A DNA stretch of 46,913 nucleotides from CAZXVW01 sp964644025 (GTDB lineage: Bacteria; Acidobacteriota; Terriglobia; Bryobacterales; Bryobacteraceae), in contig CAZXVW010000005.1 in assembly GCA_964644025.1 (NCBI GenBank), positions 1-46,913 on the forward strand, read 5' to 3'. This document shows, piece by piece, positions 33,119 to 41,416 of the stretch. How positions within the stretch are numbered: position 1 is the stretch's first letter; each line of letters opens with the position of its first letter. The translations under genes were made by a program, and so were the position numbers. The notes beneath the pieces were generated by a model. It was not told the origin of the DNA. It saw nothing but the letters and a program-made list of their open reading frames with translations, and did no database searches.

Positions 33119-33124
33119 TATTTT
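33119..33124 (+). promoter_or_regulatory. Extended -10-like TATTTT before scpA
   Basis: TGG-TATTTT ends 8 nt before the GTG start at 33133. Confidence 0.4.
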
Positions 33125-33132
33125 GAAAAGAA

Positions 33133-33915
33133 GTGTCATCGCCGTTAAACGTTCACCTGGAGCAGTATGACGGGCCACTGGATCTGCTGCTGGATTTGAT
33201 CCGCAAGCAGAAAATCGATATTCACGACATCCCGATCGCCCGGATTACCGCCCAGTACCTGGAATATGTCGAGCAGGCGGCGGAGCTGAACATCGAGCTC
33301 GGCGCCGAATTCATCTACATGGCGGCCACGCTCATCCACATCAAGTCCAGGATGCTGCTGCCCCGGGACCCGGAGCTGGAAAAACTGGAAGAGGAAGAGG
33401 ACCCCCGCCAGGAGCTGGTGAACCGGCTGATCGAACACGAGCGGTTTCGCAACGCGGCCGAGATGCTCCAGCAGAAGCGCCTGGTGGAGGAGGCGATCTG
33501 GTCGAACCCGCAAATCGAGGAGTTCACCGACGAGGACGGAGCCGGCCTGGCCGTAACGCTGTTCGACCTGATCAAGACCCTGCAGGAGGTTCTCGAAAGG
33601 GCTCGCTCACGGCCCCTGTACCAGGTGAACCAGGACCAGGTGAACGTTCCGGACATGATCCTGTTCCTGAAGTCGCTCCTGCGTGACAAGAGCCGGCGGG
33701 AAATGATTTCGGTCAGGGAACTGTTCGAGAAGCAGGAGAGCCGGGCAGCGATGATCTGCCTGTTCCTGGCCATTCTGGAGATGGTGAAGCTGCAGGCAAT
33801 CGCCGTGGTTCAGAAAGACGCCTTCAGCGAAATCTCAATTCGCAAGCACAAGGGATTCGATCAGTTCGTCGCTTCCGGGGAAGCGTTCACGGCGATCGAG
33901 GAAGGCTATAGCTGA
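33133..33915 (+). CDS. scpA: Segregation and condensation protein A
   Basis: Kleisin subunit that bridges the SMC heads in the bacterial condensin. Family landmarks: FNVHLEQYDGPLDLLLDLIRKQKIDIHDIPI-like start (here LNVHLEQYDGPLDLLLDLIR), FIYMAATLIHIKSRMLLP, a central acidic linker, and a C-terminal winged helix with CLFLAILEMVKLQAIAVVQ. At 260 residues it is a normal length. GTG start. Followed 5 nt later by scpB; smc is not in the window. Confidence 0.96.
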   Translation: MSSPLNVHLEQYDGPLDLLLDLIRKQKIDIHDIPIARITAQYLEYVEQAAELNIELGAEFIYMAATLIHIKSRMLLPRDPELEKLEEEEDPRQELVNRLIEHERFRNAAEMLQQKRLVEEAIWSNPQIEEFTDEDGAGLAVTLFDLIKTLQEVLERARSRPLYQVNQDQVNVPDMILFLKSLLRDKSRREMISVRELFEKQESRAAMICLFLAILEMVKLQAIAVVQKDAFSEISIRKHKGFDQFVASGEAFTAIEEGYS

Positions 33916-33920
33916 CAGGG

Positions 33921-34793
33921 ATGGATTTCAAGGAAACCCCGGCTCCCGCCCCCACCGGCGAGGAGCCAGAGCAAACTGCCGGACAACCGGCGGAGAGCGT
34001 CGAGGCGGCGGCCTCCGAGGAATTGCTGTCGGCGCGGGAGAGCACGGAAACCGAAGAGAGCCGCCTGCGGGCGGTCATCGAAGCCGCTGTCTACGTCACT
34101 GACGAACCGCTCACCGCCCGCCAGATCGCCGCGGCGCTGGAACAACCACTGGAGAAAGTCCGGCAGGCGCTCGCCGAGCTGGTCCGGGAGTACGAGAGAC
34201 CGGAGCACGGTCTCACGATCCGCGAGGTAGCCGAAGGTTACAAGATGGGGACCAAGCCCGAGCACCACGAGGCCATCCGGTCTTTCGTCAAGAAGCTCAA
34301 ACCGCCGCTGAAGCTGTCCATGGCAGCGCTGGAGACTCTGGCGGTGGTCGCCTACAAGCAGCCGATCACCGCGCCGGAGATCATGGAGATCCGCGGCGTG
34401 CAGGGCGCCGGGGTGCTCAAGACCTTGCTGGACCGGAAGCTGATTACGACGGCCGGCCGCAAGCCGGTGGTGGGCCGTCCCATCCTTTACAAGACCACCA
34501 AGGAGTTTCTGGTCCAGTTCGGTTTGAAAAACCTGAGCGAGCTGCCGACACTCAAGGAGTTCGAGGAACTGGCCCGAATGGCGATGGCGGATTCCGAGCC
34601 CGAGGCCGCCGGGCGGCCAGAAGGTGAGGAGACAGCATCGCAACCAGCGCCCCAGGAACCGCCCCGCGAGACCGCCGGACCCGTCGCCGAAGAAACCGGG
34701 CCGGAGGAAACCCCGTCCGCGGACGCCGCGCGGGAGGCCGGCCCAACCGAACCCGCTGCCGAGAGCGAAGGGGATCCCGGGCCGGATGAATAA
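33921..34793 (+). CDS. scpB: Segregation and condensation protein B
   Basis: Dimeric winged-helix partner of ScpA in the SMC complex. The core (about residues 45-215) holds the two winged helices, with the family segment LSMAALETLAVVAYKQPITAPEIMEIRGV and the TAGRKPVVGRPILYKTT region. Flanking acidic, low-complexity tails at the N-terminus (about 40 residues) and C-terminus (about 75 residues, Glu/Pro/Ala-rich) make it longer than the usual ~190 residues. The tails are probably disordered. The stop TAA is directly followed by the ATG of the RluB gene. Confidence 0.94.
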   Translation: MDFKETPAPAPTGEEPEQTAGQPAESVEAAASEELLSARESTETEESRLRAVIEAAVYVTDEPLTARQIAAALEQPLEKVRQALAELVREYERPEHGLTIREVAEGYKMGTKPEHHEAIRSFVKKLKPPLKLSMAALETLAVVAYKQPITAPEIMEIRGVQGAGVLKTLLDRKLITTAGRKPVVGRPILYKTTKEFLVQFGLKNLSELPTLKEFEELARMAMADSEPEAAGRPEGEETASQPAPQEPPRETAGPVAEETGPEETPSADAAREAGPTEPAAESEGDPGPDE

Positions 34794-35570
34794 ATGCCCG
34801 AAGAACGCCTCCAGAAGATCCTGGCCCACGCCGGCATCGCCAGCCGGAGAAAAGCCGAGGAGTATATTCTGGCCGGCCGCGTCAAGGTGAACGGCAAACT
34901 GGTTGTCCAACTCGGTGCGAAGGCCGATCCGGAACGGGATCACATCAAGGTGGATGACCGGCTTATCAAGCCGGCGCGGAATCTCGTCTACCTGGCGGTG
35001 AACAAACCGAAGGGCTACGTCACGACCGTGTTGGACCCGCAGGGCCGGAAGACGGTGATGGATTTAGTCAAGAAGGTCAAGGAGCGCGTCTACCCCGTGG
35101 GACGCCTGGACTATCACAGCGAAGGCCTGTTGCTCATGACGAACGACGGCGAGTTCGCGGCGCGGGCGATGGCCCCGGCGACCCACCTCGAGAAGACCTA
35201 CCTGGTCAAGGTGAACGGTCCGCTGTCGCCGGAGCAGATGGAGCAGTTCCGCGCCGGGGTGCCGCTGCACGGCCGGCGTACGGCTCCGGCGGGATTGCGG
35301 CTCGTGCGGCGGGCCGCCAACCCCTGGTACGAGGTCCGGCTGACCGAGGGCCGGCAAAATCAGATCCGGCTCATGTTCAAACATTTCGGCCGCCTGGTGG
35401 AAAAGCTCCGCCGCACCCGCATCGGTTTCCTTTCCCTCGGCGAGCTGCAGCCGGGCCAGTACCGCTTGCTCACCCGCCGGGAAGTGAACCGTTTCCGGCA
35501 GTTACTTGAACTGGATGCCGGCGCCGCCGCCCAGCCAGCCGGCCGCCGGAAGAGGAGGCGAACCCGGTGA
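34794..35570 (+). CDS. rluB: Pseudouridine synthase, RsuA/RluB family
   Basis: Modifies uridine to pseudouridine in 23S rRNA (RluB-type) or another RNA. An N-terminal S4 RNA-binding domain (ERLQKILAHAGIASRRKAEEYI, VKVNG) precedes the catalytic domain. The active-site Asp is in GRLDYHSEGLLLMTNDG, and the RsuA-family C-terminus reads LTEGRQNQIRLMF. A basic tail (RRKRRRTR) ends it. Clustering with scpAB is a widely conserved arrangement for this family. The exact target uridine cannot be decided from sequence alone. The stop overlaps the next start by GTGA. Confidence 0.92.
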   Translation: MPEERLQKILAHAGIASRRKAEEYILAGRVKVNGKLVVQLGAKADPERDHIKVDDRLIKPARNLVYLAVNKPKGYVTTVLDPQGRKTVMDLVKKVKERVYPVGRLDYHSEGLLLMTNDGEFAARAMAPATHLEKTYLVKVNGPLSPEQMEQFRAGVPLHGRRTAPAGLRLVRRAANPWYEVRLTEGRQNQIRLMFKHFGRLVEKLRRTRIGFLSLGELQPGQYRLLTRREVNRFRQLLELDAGAAAQPAGRRKRRRTR

Positions 35571-35995
35571 GTCCCGAAGTCGCCGAATTGCTCCGCAGCA
35601 GCCGCACCATCGCCGTGGTGGGCCTTTCCAGCAAGAAGCACCGGCCCAGCTACAGCGTCAGCGAATACATGCAGCGTCAGGGATACCGCATCATCCCGGT
35701 GAACCCGAAGGAAACGAGCGTGCTCGGTGAGAAAGCATACGCGGACCTGGATTCGGTTCCGGAAAAGGTCGATATTGTGAATGTATTCCGGCGGTCCGAG
35801 TTCACCCCCGATATCGTCGAAGCGGCCATTCGTGTCGGCGCGCGGGCCGTTTGGATGCAAGAGGACGTCATTCACCCCGGGGCAGCGGCGCGGGCGATGG
35901 CGGCCGGCCTGCTGGTGGTGATGGACCGCTGCATCCTGAAAGAGCATCGCAAGCTGGTTCTCAAGGGCGGGTTCGACGCGGCCGGCAACGATTGA
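35567..35995 (+). CDS. CoA-binding domain protein (YccU-like)
   Basis: A 142-residue single Rossmann CoA-binding domain. Signatures: TIAVVGLSSKKHRPSYSVSEYMQRQGYRIIPVNP, a YADLDSVPEKVDIVNVFR segment, and AVWMQEDVIHPGAAARAMAAGLLVVMDRCILKEH. Function in the family is unsettled; CoA binding is predicted. It starts with GTG overlapping the rluB stop and is the last gene of the scpA operon. Confidence 0.88.
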   Translation: MSPEVAELLRSSRTIAVVGLSSKKHRPSYSVSEYMQRQGYRIIPVNPKETSVLGEKAYADLDSVPEKVDIVNVFRRSEFTPDIVEAAIRVGARAVWMQEDVIHPGAAARAMAAGLLVVMDRCILKEHRKLVLKGGFDAAGND

Positions 35996-36121
35996 GGGAA
36001 ATAAATCGTCCCCGCTGCGTACCAGATAGATGAACACGGCGGTTTCCGGCCGCTCGTGGCTGGCGGCGGCCCGGCAGGAGCCCGGCGCCGGTTAGTCGGC
36101 GGGTGGCCCGAAGGAGGAATC

Positions 36122-36565
36122 ATGGAAGGCTTTGTAATGACTTGGTGGATCTGGTTCCTGGTGGGACTGGCGCTCCTGCTGACCGAGTTCCTGACCCCGG
36201 GCGCCTTCTTCCAGTTCTTTTTCGGACTGGGAGCCATTGCCCTGGGACTGGTGGAACTGGCCGGAATCCAGTTCCCCTTGTCCGTACAGTTGCTCCTGTT
36301 CCTGGTCCTCTCCTTCGGCAGTCTCATCTTGCTGCGCAAGCCGCTGCGGCTCAAACTGGAAGGGAAAAACGCCGAGGTGGAAGTAGACCAACTCGAAGGG
36401 GAAACCGCCGTGGCGTTGGAAGAAATCGCCGTCAACGGGTTCGGCAAGGCCGAACTTCGCGGCACGGCATGGAACGCGCGCAACGTGGGTGACACGCCCA
36501 TCGCGGAATCGCAACGCTGCCGCGTCGAACGCGTCGACGGCCTCACCTTGTGGGTCCGCCAGTGA
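36122..36565 (+). CDS. NfeD-like membrane protein
   Basis: A 147-residue protein with two to three membrane helices (about residues 5-25, 32-45, 53-72) and a C-terminal OB-fold domain (GETAVALEEIAVNGFGKAELRGTAW, RVERVDGLTLWVRQ). NfeD proteins partner with stomatin/SPFH proteins in membrane microdomains, and the stomatin gene follows after 25 nt. A strong AAGGAGG precedes the ATG at 36122. The signal-peptidase-like ClpP domain of long NfeD proteins is absent, making this the short form. Confidence 0.9.
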   Translation: MEGFVMTWWIWFLVGLALLLTEFLTPGAFFQFFFGLGAIALGLVELAGIQFPLSVQLLLFLVLSFGSLILLRKPLRLKLEGKNAEVEVDQLEGETAVALEEIAVNGFGKAELRGTAWNARNVGDTPIAESQRCRVERVDGLTLWVRQ

Positions 36566-36590
36566 CGCGCCATTGATCCGGAGGTAATTT

Positions 36591-37538
36591 GTGCCTGTTT
36601 CTGGAAGTACTATTGCGATTTTTGTCCTCGTTCTGTTCGCGGTGATTGTCCTGGCCAAGACGGCCGTGGTGGTCCCGCAGCAGAGCGCCTACGTGGTGGA
36701 ACGGCTCGGCAAGTACCATGCGACGCTGAACGCGGGGTTTCACATCCTGACGCCGTTCGTCGATTCCATTCGCTACCGGTTGAGCTTGAAGGAACGCGCC
36801 ATCGACATTCCCGAGCAGATCTGCATCACCCGCGACAACGTGCAAGTGGCCGTCGATGGCGTGCTGTATCTGAAGGTGATGAACCCGGAACGGGCCTCAT
36901 ACGGGATCGCCGACTACATCTTCGCCATCAGCCAGCTCGCCCAAACCACCTTGCGCAGCGAGATCGGCAAAATCGATCTCGACAAAACGTTCGAGGAGCG
37001 CACCAACATCAACATCGCCGTGGTCAGTGAGCTCGACAAGGCGTCGGATCCCTGGGGTGTAAAGGTCCTGCGCTACGAGATCAAGAACATCACGCCGCCG
37101 CAGGACGTGCTCAACGCGATGGAGAAGCAAATGCGCGCCGAGCGCGAAAAGCGCGCCGTGGTGCTGACTTCAGAAGGCCAGCGGGATTCGGCCATCAACA
37201 CCGCCGAGGGAGAGAAGCAGCGTGTGATCAAGGAGTCCGAGGCCAAGAAGATGCAGCAGATCAACGAGGCCGAGGGCCAGGGCCAGGCGATCCTCACCAT
37301 CGCCAACGCCACTGCCGAAGGCATCCGCAGCGTAGCTGCTGCCATCCGGGAGCCTGGCGGCCTCCAGGCGGTGAACCTGCGGGTGGCCGAGCAGTACATC
37401 GAGCAGTTCGGCAATCTGGCCAAGGCGGGCAACACGCTCATCATTCCTTCCAGCCTGAGCGACGCCGGCGGCTTCGTGGCCGCGGCGATGAAGATCATCA
37501 AAGAGAGCGACGCGGGCGGCCCGAACGCCCGGCTGTAA
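36591..37538 (+). CDS. SPFH/stomatin (paraslipin/QmcA-like) protein
   Basis: A 315-residue membrane-anchored scaffold protein. One N-terminal helix (TIAIFVLVLFAVIVLAKT) leads into the SPFH domain (VVPQQSAYVVERLGKYHATLNAGFHILTPF, LRSEIGKIDLDKTFEER). A long Ala/Glu-rich coiled coil (EREKRAVVLTSEGQRDSAINTAEGEKQ) and a short C-terminal segment follow. The GTG start has GGAGG 6 nt upstream. With the preceding NfeD gene it forms a standard pair thought to organise membrane lipid domains or regulate proteases. It is followed by a GC-rich hairpin. Confidence 0.93.
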   Translation: MPVSGSTIAIFVLVLFAVIVLAKTAVVVPQQSAYVVERLGKYHATLNAGFHILTPFVDSIRYRLSLKERAIDIPEQICITRDNVQVAVDGVLYLKVMNPERASYGIADYIFAISQLAQTTLRSEIGKIDLDKTFEERTNINIAVVSELDKASDPWGVKVLRYEIKNITPPQDVLNAMEKQMRAEREKRAVVLTSEGQRDSAINTAEGEKQRVIKESEAKKMQQINEAEGQGQAILTIANATAEGIRSVAAAIREPGGLQAVNLRVAEQYIEQFGNLAKAGNTLIIPSSLSDAGGFVAAAMKIIKESDAGGPNARL

Positions 37539-37548
37539 GGCGCGAAAC

Positions 37549-37572
37549 GGGGCCGGCGGCAGCGCCGGCCCC
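37549..37572 (+). terminator. GC-rich hairpin after the stomatin gene
   Basis: Perfect 10-bp stem GGGGCCGGCG / CGCCGGCCCC with loop GCAG, starting 10 nt after the stomatin stop and between convergent genes. There is no T-run after it, so it may work as a stem-only terminator in either direction. Confidence 0.5.
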
Positions 37573-37628
37573 CGGGCGCTTCGCCGCCGCTGCGGGCGGC
37601 CGCTCCCGGCGCCGGAGGGAACCGAGTC

Positions 37629-38957
37629 TCAGATAATCTCTTCGGCCTGCGGATCCCAGCGGACCTTCGCCCCGCGCTTGTAGGCAGCGATCGACATGAG
37701 CACGGTGGCGGCCTCTTGGAAGGCGCGGTAGACGCCGCAGCGCGGCATGGCACGGCTGCGGACGCAGTCGATGAAGTTCTGCCAGTGCGAGGTGACCTTC
37801 AGCTCCCCTTCTTTCATCGAGTAGACGGGCGGAACCGGAAAGTCCTGCGGGGCAATGCCGACCTGCCGGGCCATGGCGTTGGCCTTCTGCCGCAGTTGCT
37901 TGAACGCCGGCTTCCACTCCGGCGCGAAGGTGCGGCAGAACCGGGGCGAAACCTCCATCGTCATCTCCCGGCCAAGGAACTGCTCGACCTCCCCGTAGTG
38001 GGTGTTGCTGAAAGTGCAGTTGAAAGTGACAATCAGCTCCCGCTGCGGATAGTCGAAGATCACGTTCCAGGTATCGGGAGCGTCGCGGCCGTCTTTCCAG
38101 AAGTACACGCCGCCCTGGGTGACGCAGCTTTCCGGAATGCCCATGCCCGCCACCATGTTGGCCGAATCCCAGAGGTGGCTCATCAGGTCGCCGGCGATTC
38201 CGGTGCCGTATTCCAGCCACTTGCGCCAGAGGAAGAAACGCTCGGCGTCGAAGGGCCGTTTGACCGGCGCCCCTTTAATGAACCGCGCCCAGTCGATCGT
38301 GTCCGGTCCGGCGTCCTTCGGCATCTCGATGATGTTGTAGTCCTGGAAAAACTGCCATTCGGGCCAGGCGCGGGTCCGGTCGATGTAAAGGCGGATATTG
38401 GTCACTTTGCCCAGCCGGCCGGAGCGGTAAATCTCGCGGGCCTTGTGAAAGGTCGGCGTGCTGTTGTACTGATGGCCAAGCTGCATGACAATCCGGTTTT
38501 CCAGCACCGCCTTGCGCATCGCCTTGGCCTGGTCCAGGCTCACACACCAGCCCTTCTCGACATAGACATCCTTCTTGTGTTCGGCGGCGCCGGTGACCAT
38601 CGGGGCGTGCCAGAAGTCCGGTGTCGCAATGACGACGGCGTCGATGGCGGGATCGGCCACCACCTGCTCCCAGTCCTTGCTCGTTTGCAAACGGTCGTTC
38701 TTGGCGTGCTCCCGGGCCCGCTGCAAGTTCCCCTCGTAGAGGTCGCAAACGGTGTGAATCTCAACTCCGTCGATCTGCTGGAACTTCTGCATCAGATAGA
38801 AGCCCCGGGTGCCCACGCCGATCACGGCCACCACGATCTTCTCGCCGGTTCCCGCTTGCGCCAGCACGGCGGGCGCGGAGCCCACCATAGCGCCGGCAGC
38901 CGGTGCGGCGGCGCTGAATTGTTTCAGGAAATTCCTTCGGTTCAATTCTTTCTTCAT
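37629..38957 (-). CDS. Tat-exported Gfo/Idh/MocA family oxidoreductase
   Basis: A 442-residue NAD(P)-dependent sugar oxidoreductase. A twin-arginine signal (NRRNFLKQF, then an Ala-rich helix ending VLAQAG) precedes a Rossmann domain (VVAVIGVGTRGFYLMQKF). The conserved EKxxx segment appears as VYVEKGWCVSLDQAKAM, where the Lys is the family's catalytic candidate. The C-terminal beta-sheet domain includes GTGIAGDLMSHLWD. Export suggests it folds with bound cofactor in the cytoplasm. Such secreted family members often act with DUF1080 proteins on 3-keto sugars; two DUF1080 genes lie elsewhere in this window. ATG 38957 is preferred because a GACAAT hexamer ends 8 nt before it; ATG 38963 adds two residues. 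Confidence 0.87.
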   Translation of the reverse strand: MKKELNRRNFLKQFSAAAPAAGAMVGSAPAVLAQAGTGEKIVVAVIGVGTRGFYLMQKFQQIDGVEIHTVCDLYEGNLQRAREHAKNDRLQTSKDWEQVVADPAIDAVVIATPDFWHAPMVTGAAEHKKDVYVEKGWCVSLDQAKAMRKAVLENRIVMQLGHQYNSTPTFHKAREIYRSGRLGKVTNIRLYIDRTRAWPEWQFFQDYNIIEMPKDAGPDTIDWARFIKGAPVKRPFDAERFFLWRKWLEYGTGIAGDLMSHLWDSANMVAGMGIPESCVTQGGVYFWKDGRDAPDTWNVIFDYPQRELIVTFNCTFSNTHYGEVEQFLGREMTMEVSPRFCRTFAPEWKPAFKQLRQKANAMARQVGIAPQDFPVPPVYSMKEGELKVTSHWQNFIDCVRSRAMPRCGVYRAFQEAATVLMSIAAYKRGAKVRWDPQAEEII

Positions 38958-38965
38958 GCTCATAG

Positions 38966-38971
38966 ATTGTC
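38966..38971 (-). promoter_or_regulatory. -10-like GACAAT before the Gfo/Idh/MocA gene
   Basis: GACAAT on the minus strand ends 8 nt before ATG 38957. Confidence 0.35.
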
Positions 38972-39146
38972 ACTCCCGAATCTCGGCAGAATCACCGGCC
39001 GGGCCGGTCGATTCCCTGCTCCCATAGCATACCCCGGCTCAGGAAAGCCGCGGTAGCGTCACGGCACGAGCATCCCGGGCCGCGTATCGCTTCACTGGTT
39101 CGGATTCAACGGGACGGGAGCCTTCGGGAGTCCTGTCGAGAGCGCT

Positions 39147-39647
39147 TCAATTGGTCCGGTAATTGGTGAAGTGAAAGTCGATGCCGAAATCCGTTTCCCG
39201 CAGCATGCGGATAACATCCTGGAGGGTGTCCCGGTCCCGGCCGCTGACGCGGACGAAGTCACCCTGGATGGAAGCCTGGACCTTCTTCTTCGCCTGTTTG
39301 ATCCGCTTCACCATTTCCCGGGCCTTCTCGATGGGGATGCCCTGCTGCAGGGAGATTTCCTGGCGGACGGTGGAGCCGGCGGCCGGCGTGACCGGCCCGT
39401 AGCTGAGCGCCTTGAGCGGCACCTGGCGCTTGATCAGCTTCTGTTCGAGAACGTCCACCACGGCCCTCAGCTTGAACTCGTCGTCGCTCACGACCACGAT
39501 CTTGTGCTCGGCTTCGTTGAGTTCCACGCTGGAACGGGTAGCCTTGAGATCGTAGCGCGTGCGCACCTCTTTCATCGTCTGGTGAATTGCATTGACCACC
39601 TCGGGGATCTCGACCCGGGAGACAATGTCAAAGCTATTCAGCGGCAT
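39147..39647 (-). CDS. YajQ family nucleotide-binding protein
   Basis: A 166-residue protein of two ferredoxin-like folds. The N-terminal NSFDIVSRVEIPEVVNAIHQTMKEVRTRYDLKATRSS and the C-terminal VQASIQGDFVRVSGRDRDTLQDVIRMLRETDFGIDFHFTNYR are nearly canonical. Some YajQ proteins bind c-di-GMP and influence transcription; others bind nucleotides or RNA. A TAACAT hexamer ends 8 nt before the ATG. The next gene on this strand upstream is a response regulator that ends 23 nt away. Confidence 0.95.
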   Translation of the reverse strand: MPLNSFDIVSRVEIPEVVNAIHQTMKEVRTRYDLKATRSSVELNEAEHKIVVVSDDEFKLRAVVDVLEQKLIKRQVPLKALSYGPVTPAAGSTVRQEISLQQGIPIEKAREMVKRIKQAKKKVQASIQGDFVRVSGRDRDTLQDVIRMLRETDFGIDFHFTNYRTN

Positions 39648-39655
39648 CTACCATC

Positions 39656-39661
39656 ATGTTA
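39656..39661 (-). promoter_or_regulatory. -10-like TAACAT before yajQ-like gene
   Basis: TAACAT on the minus strand ends 8 nt before the ATG at 39647. Confidence 0.4.
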
Positions 39662-39670
39662 GCGCTTCCG

Positions 39671-40264
39671 CTAGTGACCCAAAGCCACCAGGACGCGCTC
39701 GGTGATCTCTTCGATCATCGCCGGCAGGGCGCGGTCCAGGGCGATGGTGATGGCGGCGCGGACCCGCTCGGGGTCGATGGTCCCGGCTTCCCCGGCGGAC
39801 GCCGGCGCCGGCGCTTCCACCCCGCCGCTGCCGGGCAAGGCGCGCTGGGCCGTCAGCTCGGCGGCAAGGTGCCCGGCGAACAGCCCGCGGGCGACGCAGG
39901 CGGCCTCGGCCAGTGGCTTGATGGTTTTGACCACGGCGGAGGCCTCAAAAGGCTTCTTGATAATCGCGTCGCAGCCCGCCTGCCGGGCGCGTTCCTCATC
40001 GAGCGGCTCCAGCAGGCCCGCGGTAAGCACAACCCTGACGTGGCGGTGCCGGGCCTCCGTCTTCACATGGCGGCAGATCTCGTAGCCGGAGACACCGGGG
40101 AGAAAAACGTCGGCCAGCACCAGGTCCGGATCCGTCTCCTTCAGCGAGGCCATGGCCGCCGCCCCGTCGGTGGCCGCCACCACATCGAAGCCCTCGCCGG
40201 CCAGGATCCGCTGCCCCATGCGTTGCGCGTGCGGGCTGTCATCGGCGAGCAGGATCCGGTACAT
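39671..40264 (-). CDS. Response regulator with unrecognised C-terminal tail
   Basis: A 197-residue protein. The N-terminal receiver is intact: acidic pair Asp8-Asp9, phospho-acceptor Asp52 in LVLADVFLPG, Thr in VVLTAG, and Lys in IIKKPFEAS. After residue ~115 comes a segment rich in Ala, with a Pro/Ala/Gly linker, ending in a helix DPERVRAAITIALDRALPAMIEEITERVLVAL. No DNA-binding or enzymatic output domain is recognisable; the terminal helix may mediate protein contacts. No histidine kinase gene adjoins it. It begins 20 nt after the BamD gene's stop and is probably co-transcribed. Confidence 0.85.
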   Translation of the reverse strand: MYRILLADDSPHAQRMGQRILAGEGFDVVAATDGAAAMASLKETDPDLVLADVFLPGVSGYEICRHVKTEARHRHVRVVLTAGLLEPLDEERARQAGCDAIIKKPFEASAVVKTIKPLAEAACVARGLFAGHLAAELTAQRALPGSGGVEAPAPASAGEAGTIDPERVRAAITIALDRALPAMIEEITERVLVALGH

Positions 40265-40283
40265 TGCATCCAGCCAGGTGGCC

Positions 40284-41390
40284 CTATTTCTTCTCCTGGT
40301 TGCCGGGCTTGGCGGCCGGAGGGGTGCGCCGCGCGTCGGGCTTGGTATCCAGCGCCGTAGAATCGGTCACCGTGGAAACAGTGACATCAGCGCTCAGCTC
40401 GCCGCTCGCGCCTTGAGCGCCCGGCACGCTCACCGGAATGGTGGGCCGCAGCGCGGTTTTTGCCGGGGTGCCGGACTTGGCCGCCGCCTTCACGTTCGGA
40501 CTGTGCCGGAAAATGCCCCAGAAGTGGCTCATCAGCCCCTGCTTCTGATGGTTTTCGCGTTCATACTCCATCCGCGCCAGGGCCACCGGATCCGGCTCCG
40601 GTATTTCGCGCTCCATTTGCTGCAGTTTCTTCTTCGCCTGATCCACCAGGGGACTCAACGGATAGTCGCGGACAATCCTTTGGAAAGCGCTGGCGCTCCG
40701 GTCCGCAAAACGCGGCCCCATCTTCGCGTAAGCCTCCCCGACCTTCCACAGGGCCTGGTCGGCCTTGCTGTAAAGAGGGTACTGGTTGACCAGGTTCTCC
40801 AGGCGATTGGTCGAAGCCGGGTAACTGCCTTTCTTGTAATAGAAGTCCCCCACCCGGTATTCCCCCTCGGCGATCACTTCCTGAATCTCCCGCAGCCGCT
40901 GCTCCGCATCCGGCGCAAACTTGCTGTTGGGAAACTGAACCAGGAGCTGGCGGCACTCTTGGTCGGCCCGCAGCGCGTGCGTGGGGTCGCGGTCGGGCTT
41001 CTCCATCTGGCGATAGTGGATGCCACAGATCCGGGACTGCGCCTCGGCGGCTTCTTCCAGCGTCGGATAGAAAAGGATGAAATCCTTGTATTCGGCCTCG
41101 GCCTGGGCCAGGCCGTTGGCCCCGCCTTCCCGGAACCAGCTATCCGCCAGAGCCAGCTTCGCCTTGGCCAGATATTCGCTCGTGTCGTAAGTATTGATCA
41201 GCGTCTGCAGCGTGAGCCGGGCGACCCGGAAGCGGCCCTTCTCCATGTCGCGGATGGCTTTGTCGAAGAGAATCTTGTCCGGCTGCGCCGTGTCCTGGTC
41301 AATCGGGTTCTCGTACTTCTTACGGCGGAAGCAACCGGTCAGCAACAAGGCCACCAGGGCCAGAATGAGCAAAGTCCGATATCGCATCAT
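40284..41390 (-). CDS. bamD: BamD-like outer membrane assembly lipoprotein
   Basis: Lipoprotein of the beta-barrel assembly complex, inner face of the outer membrane. The lipobox is LLLTGC (Cys20). Tetratricopeptide repeats follow (DKAIRDMEKGRFRVARLTLQTLINTYDTSEY, CRQLLVQFPNSKFAPDAEQRL, FQRIVRDYPLSPLVDQAKKKL), matching BamD/YfiO. The repeat region ends near residue 265, and about 100 further residues of Lys/Pro/Ala/Thr-rich sequence make it much longer than the ~245-residue E. coli protein. ATG 41390 has GGGGAAG 3-4 nt upstream; ATG 41387 is equally possible. It follows rpe by 26 nt. Confidence 0.85.
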   Translation of the reverse strand: MMRYRTLLILALVALLLTGCFRRKKYENPIDQDTAQPDKILFDKAIRDMEKGRFRVARLTLQTLINTYDTSEYLAKAKLALADSWFREGGANGLAQAEAEYKDFILFYPTLEEAAEAQSRICGIHYRQMEKPDRDPTHALRADQECRQLLVQFPNSKFAPDAEQRLREIQEVIAEGEYRVGDFYYKKGSYPASTNRLENLVNQYPLYSKADQALWKVGEAYAKMGPRFADRSASAFQRIVRDYPLSPLVDQAKKKLQQMEREIPEPDPVALARMEYERENHQKQGLMSHFWGIFRHSPNVKAAAKSGTPAKTALRPTIPVSVPGAQGASGELSADVTVSTVTDSTALDTKPDARRTPPAAKPGNQEKK

Positions 41391-41416
41391 AAACTTCCCC
41401 CTCTTCCCTCGGGCGT

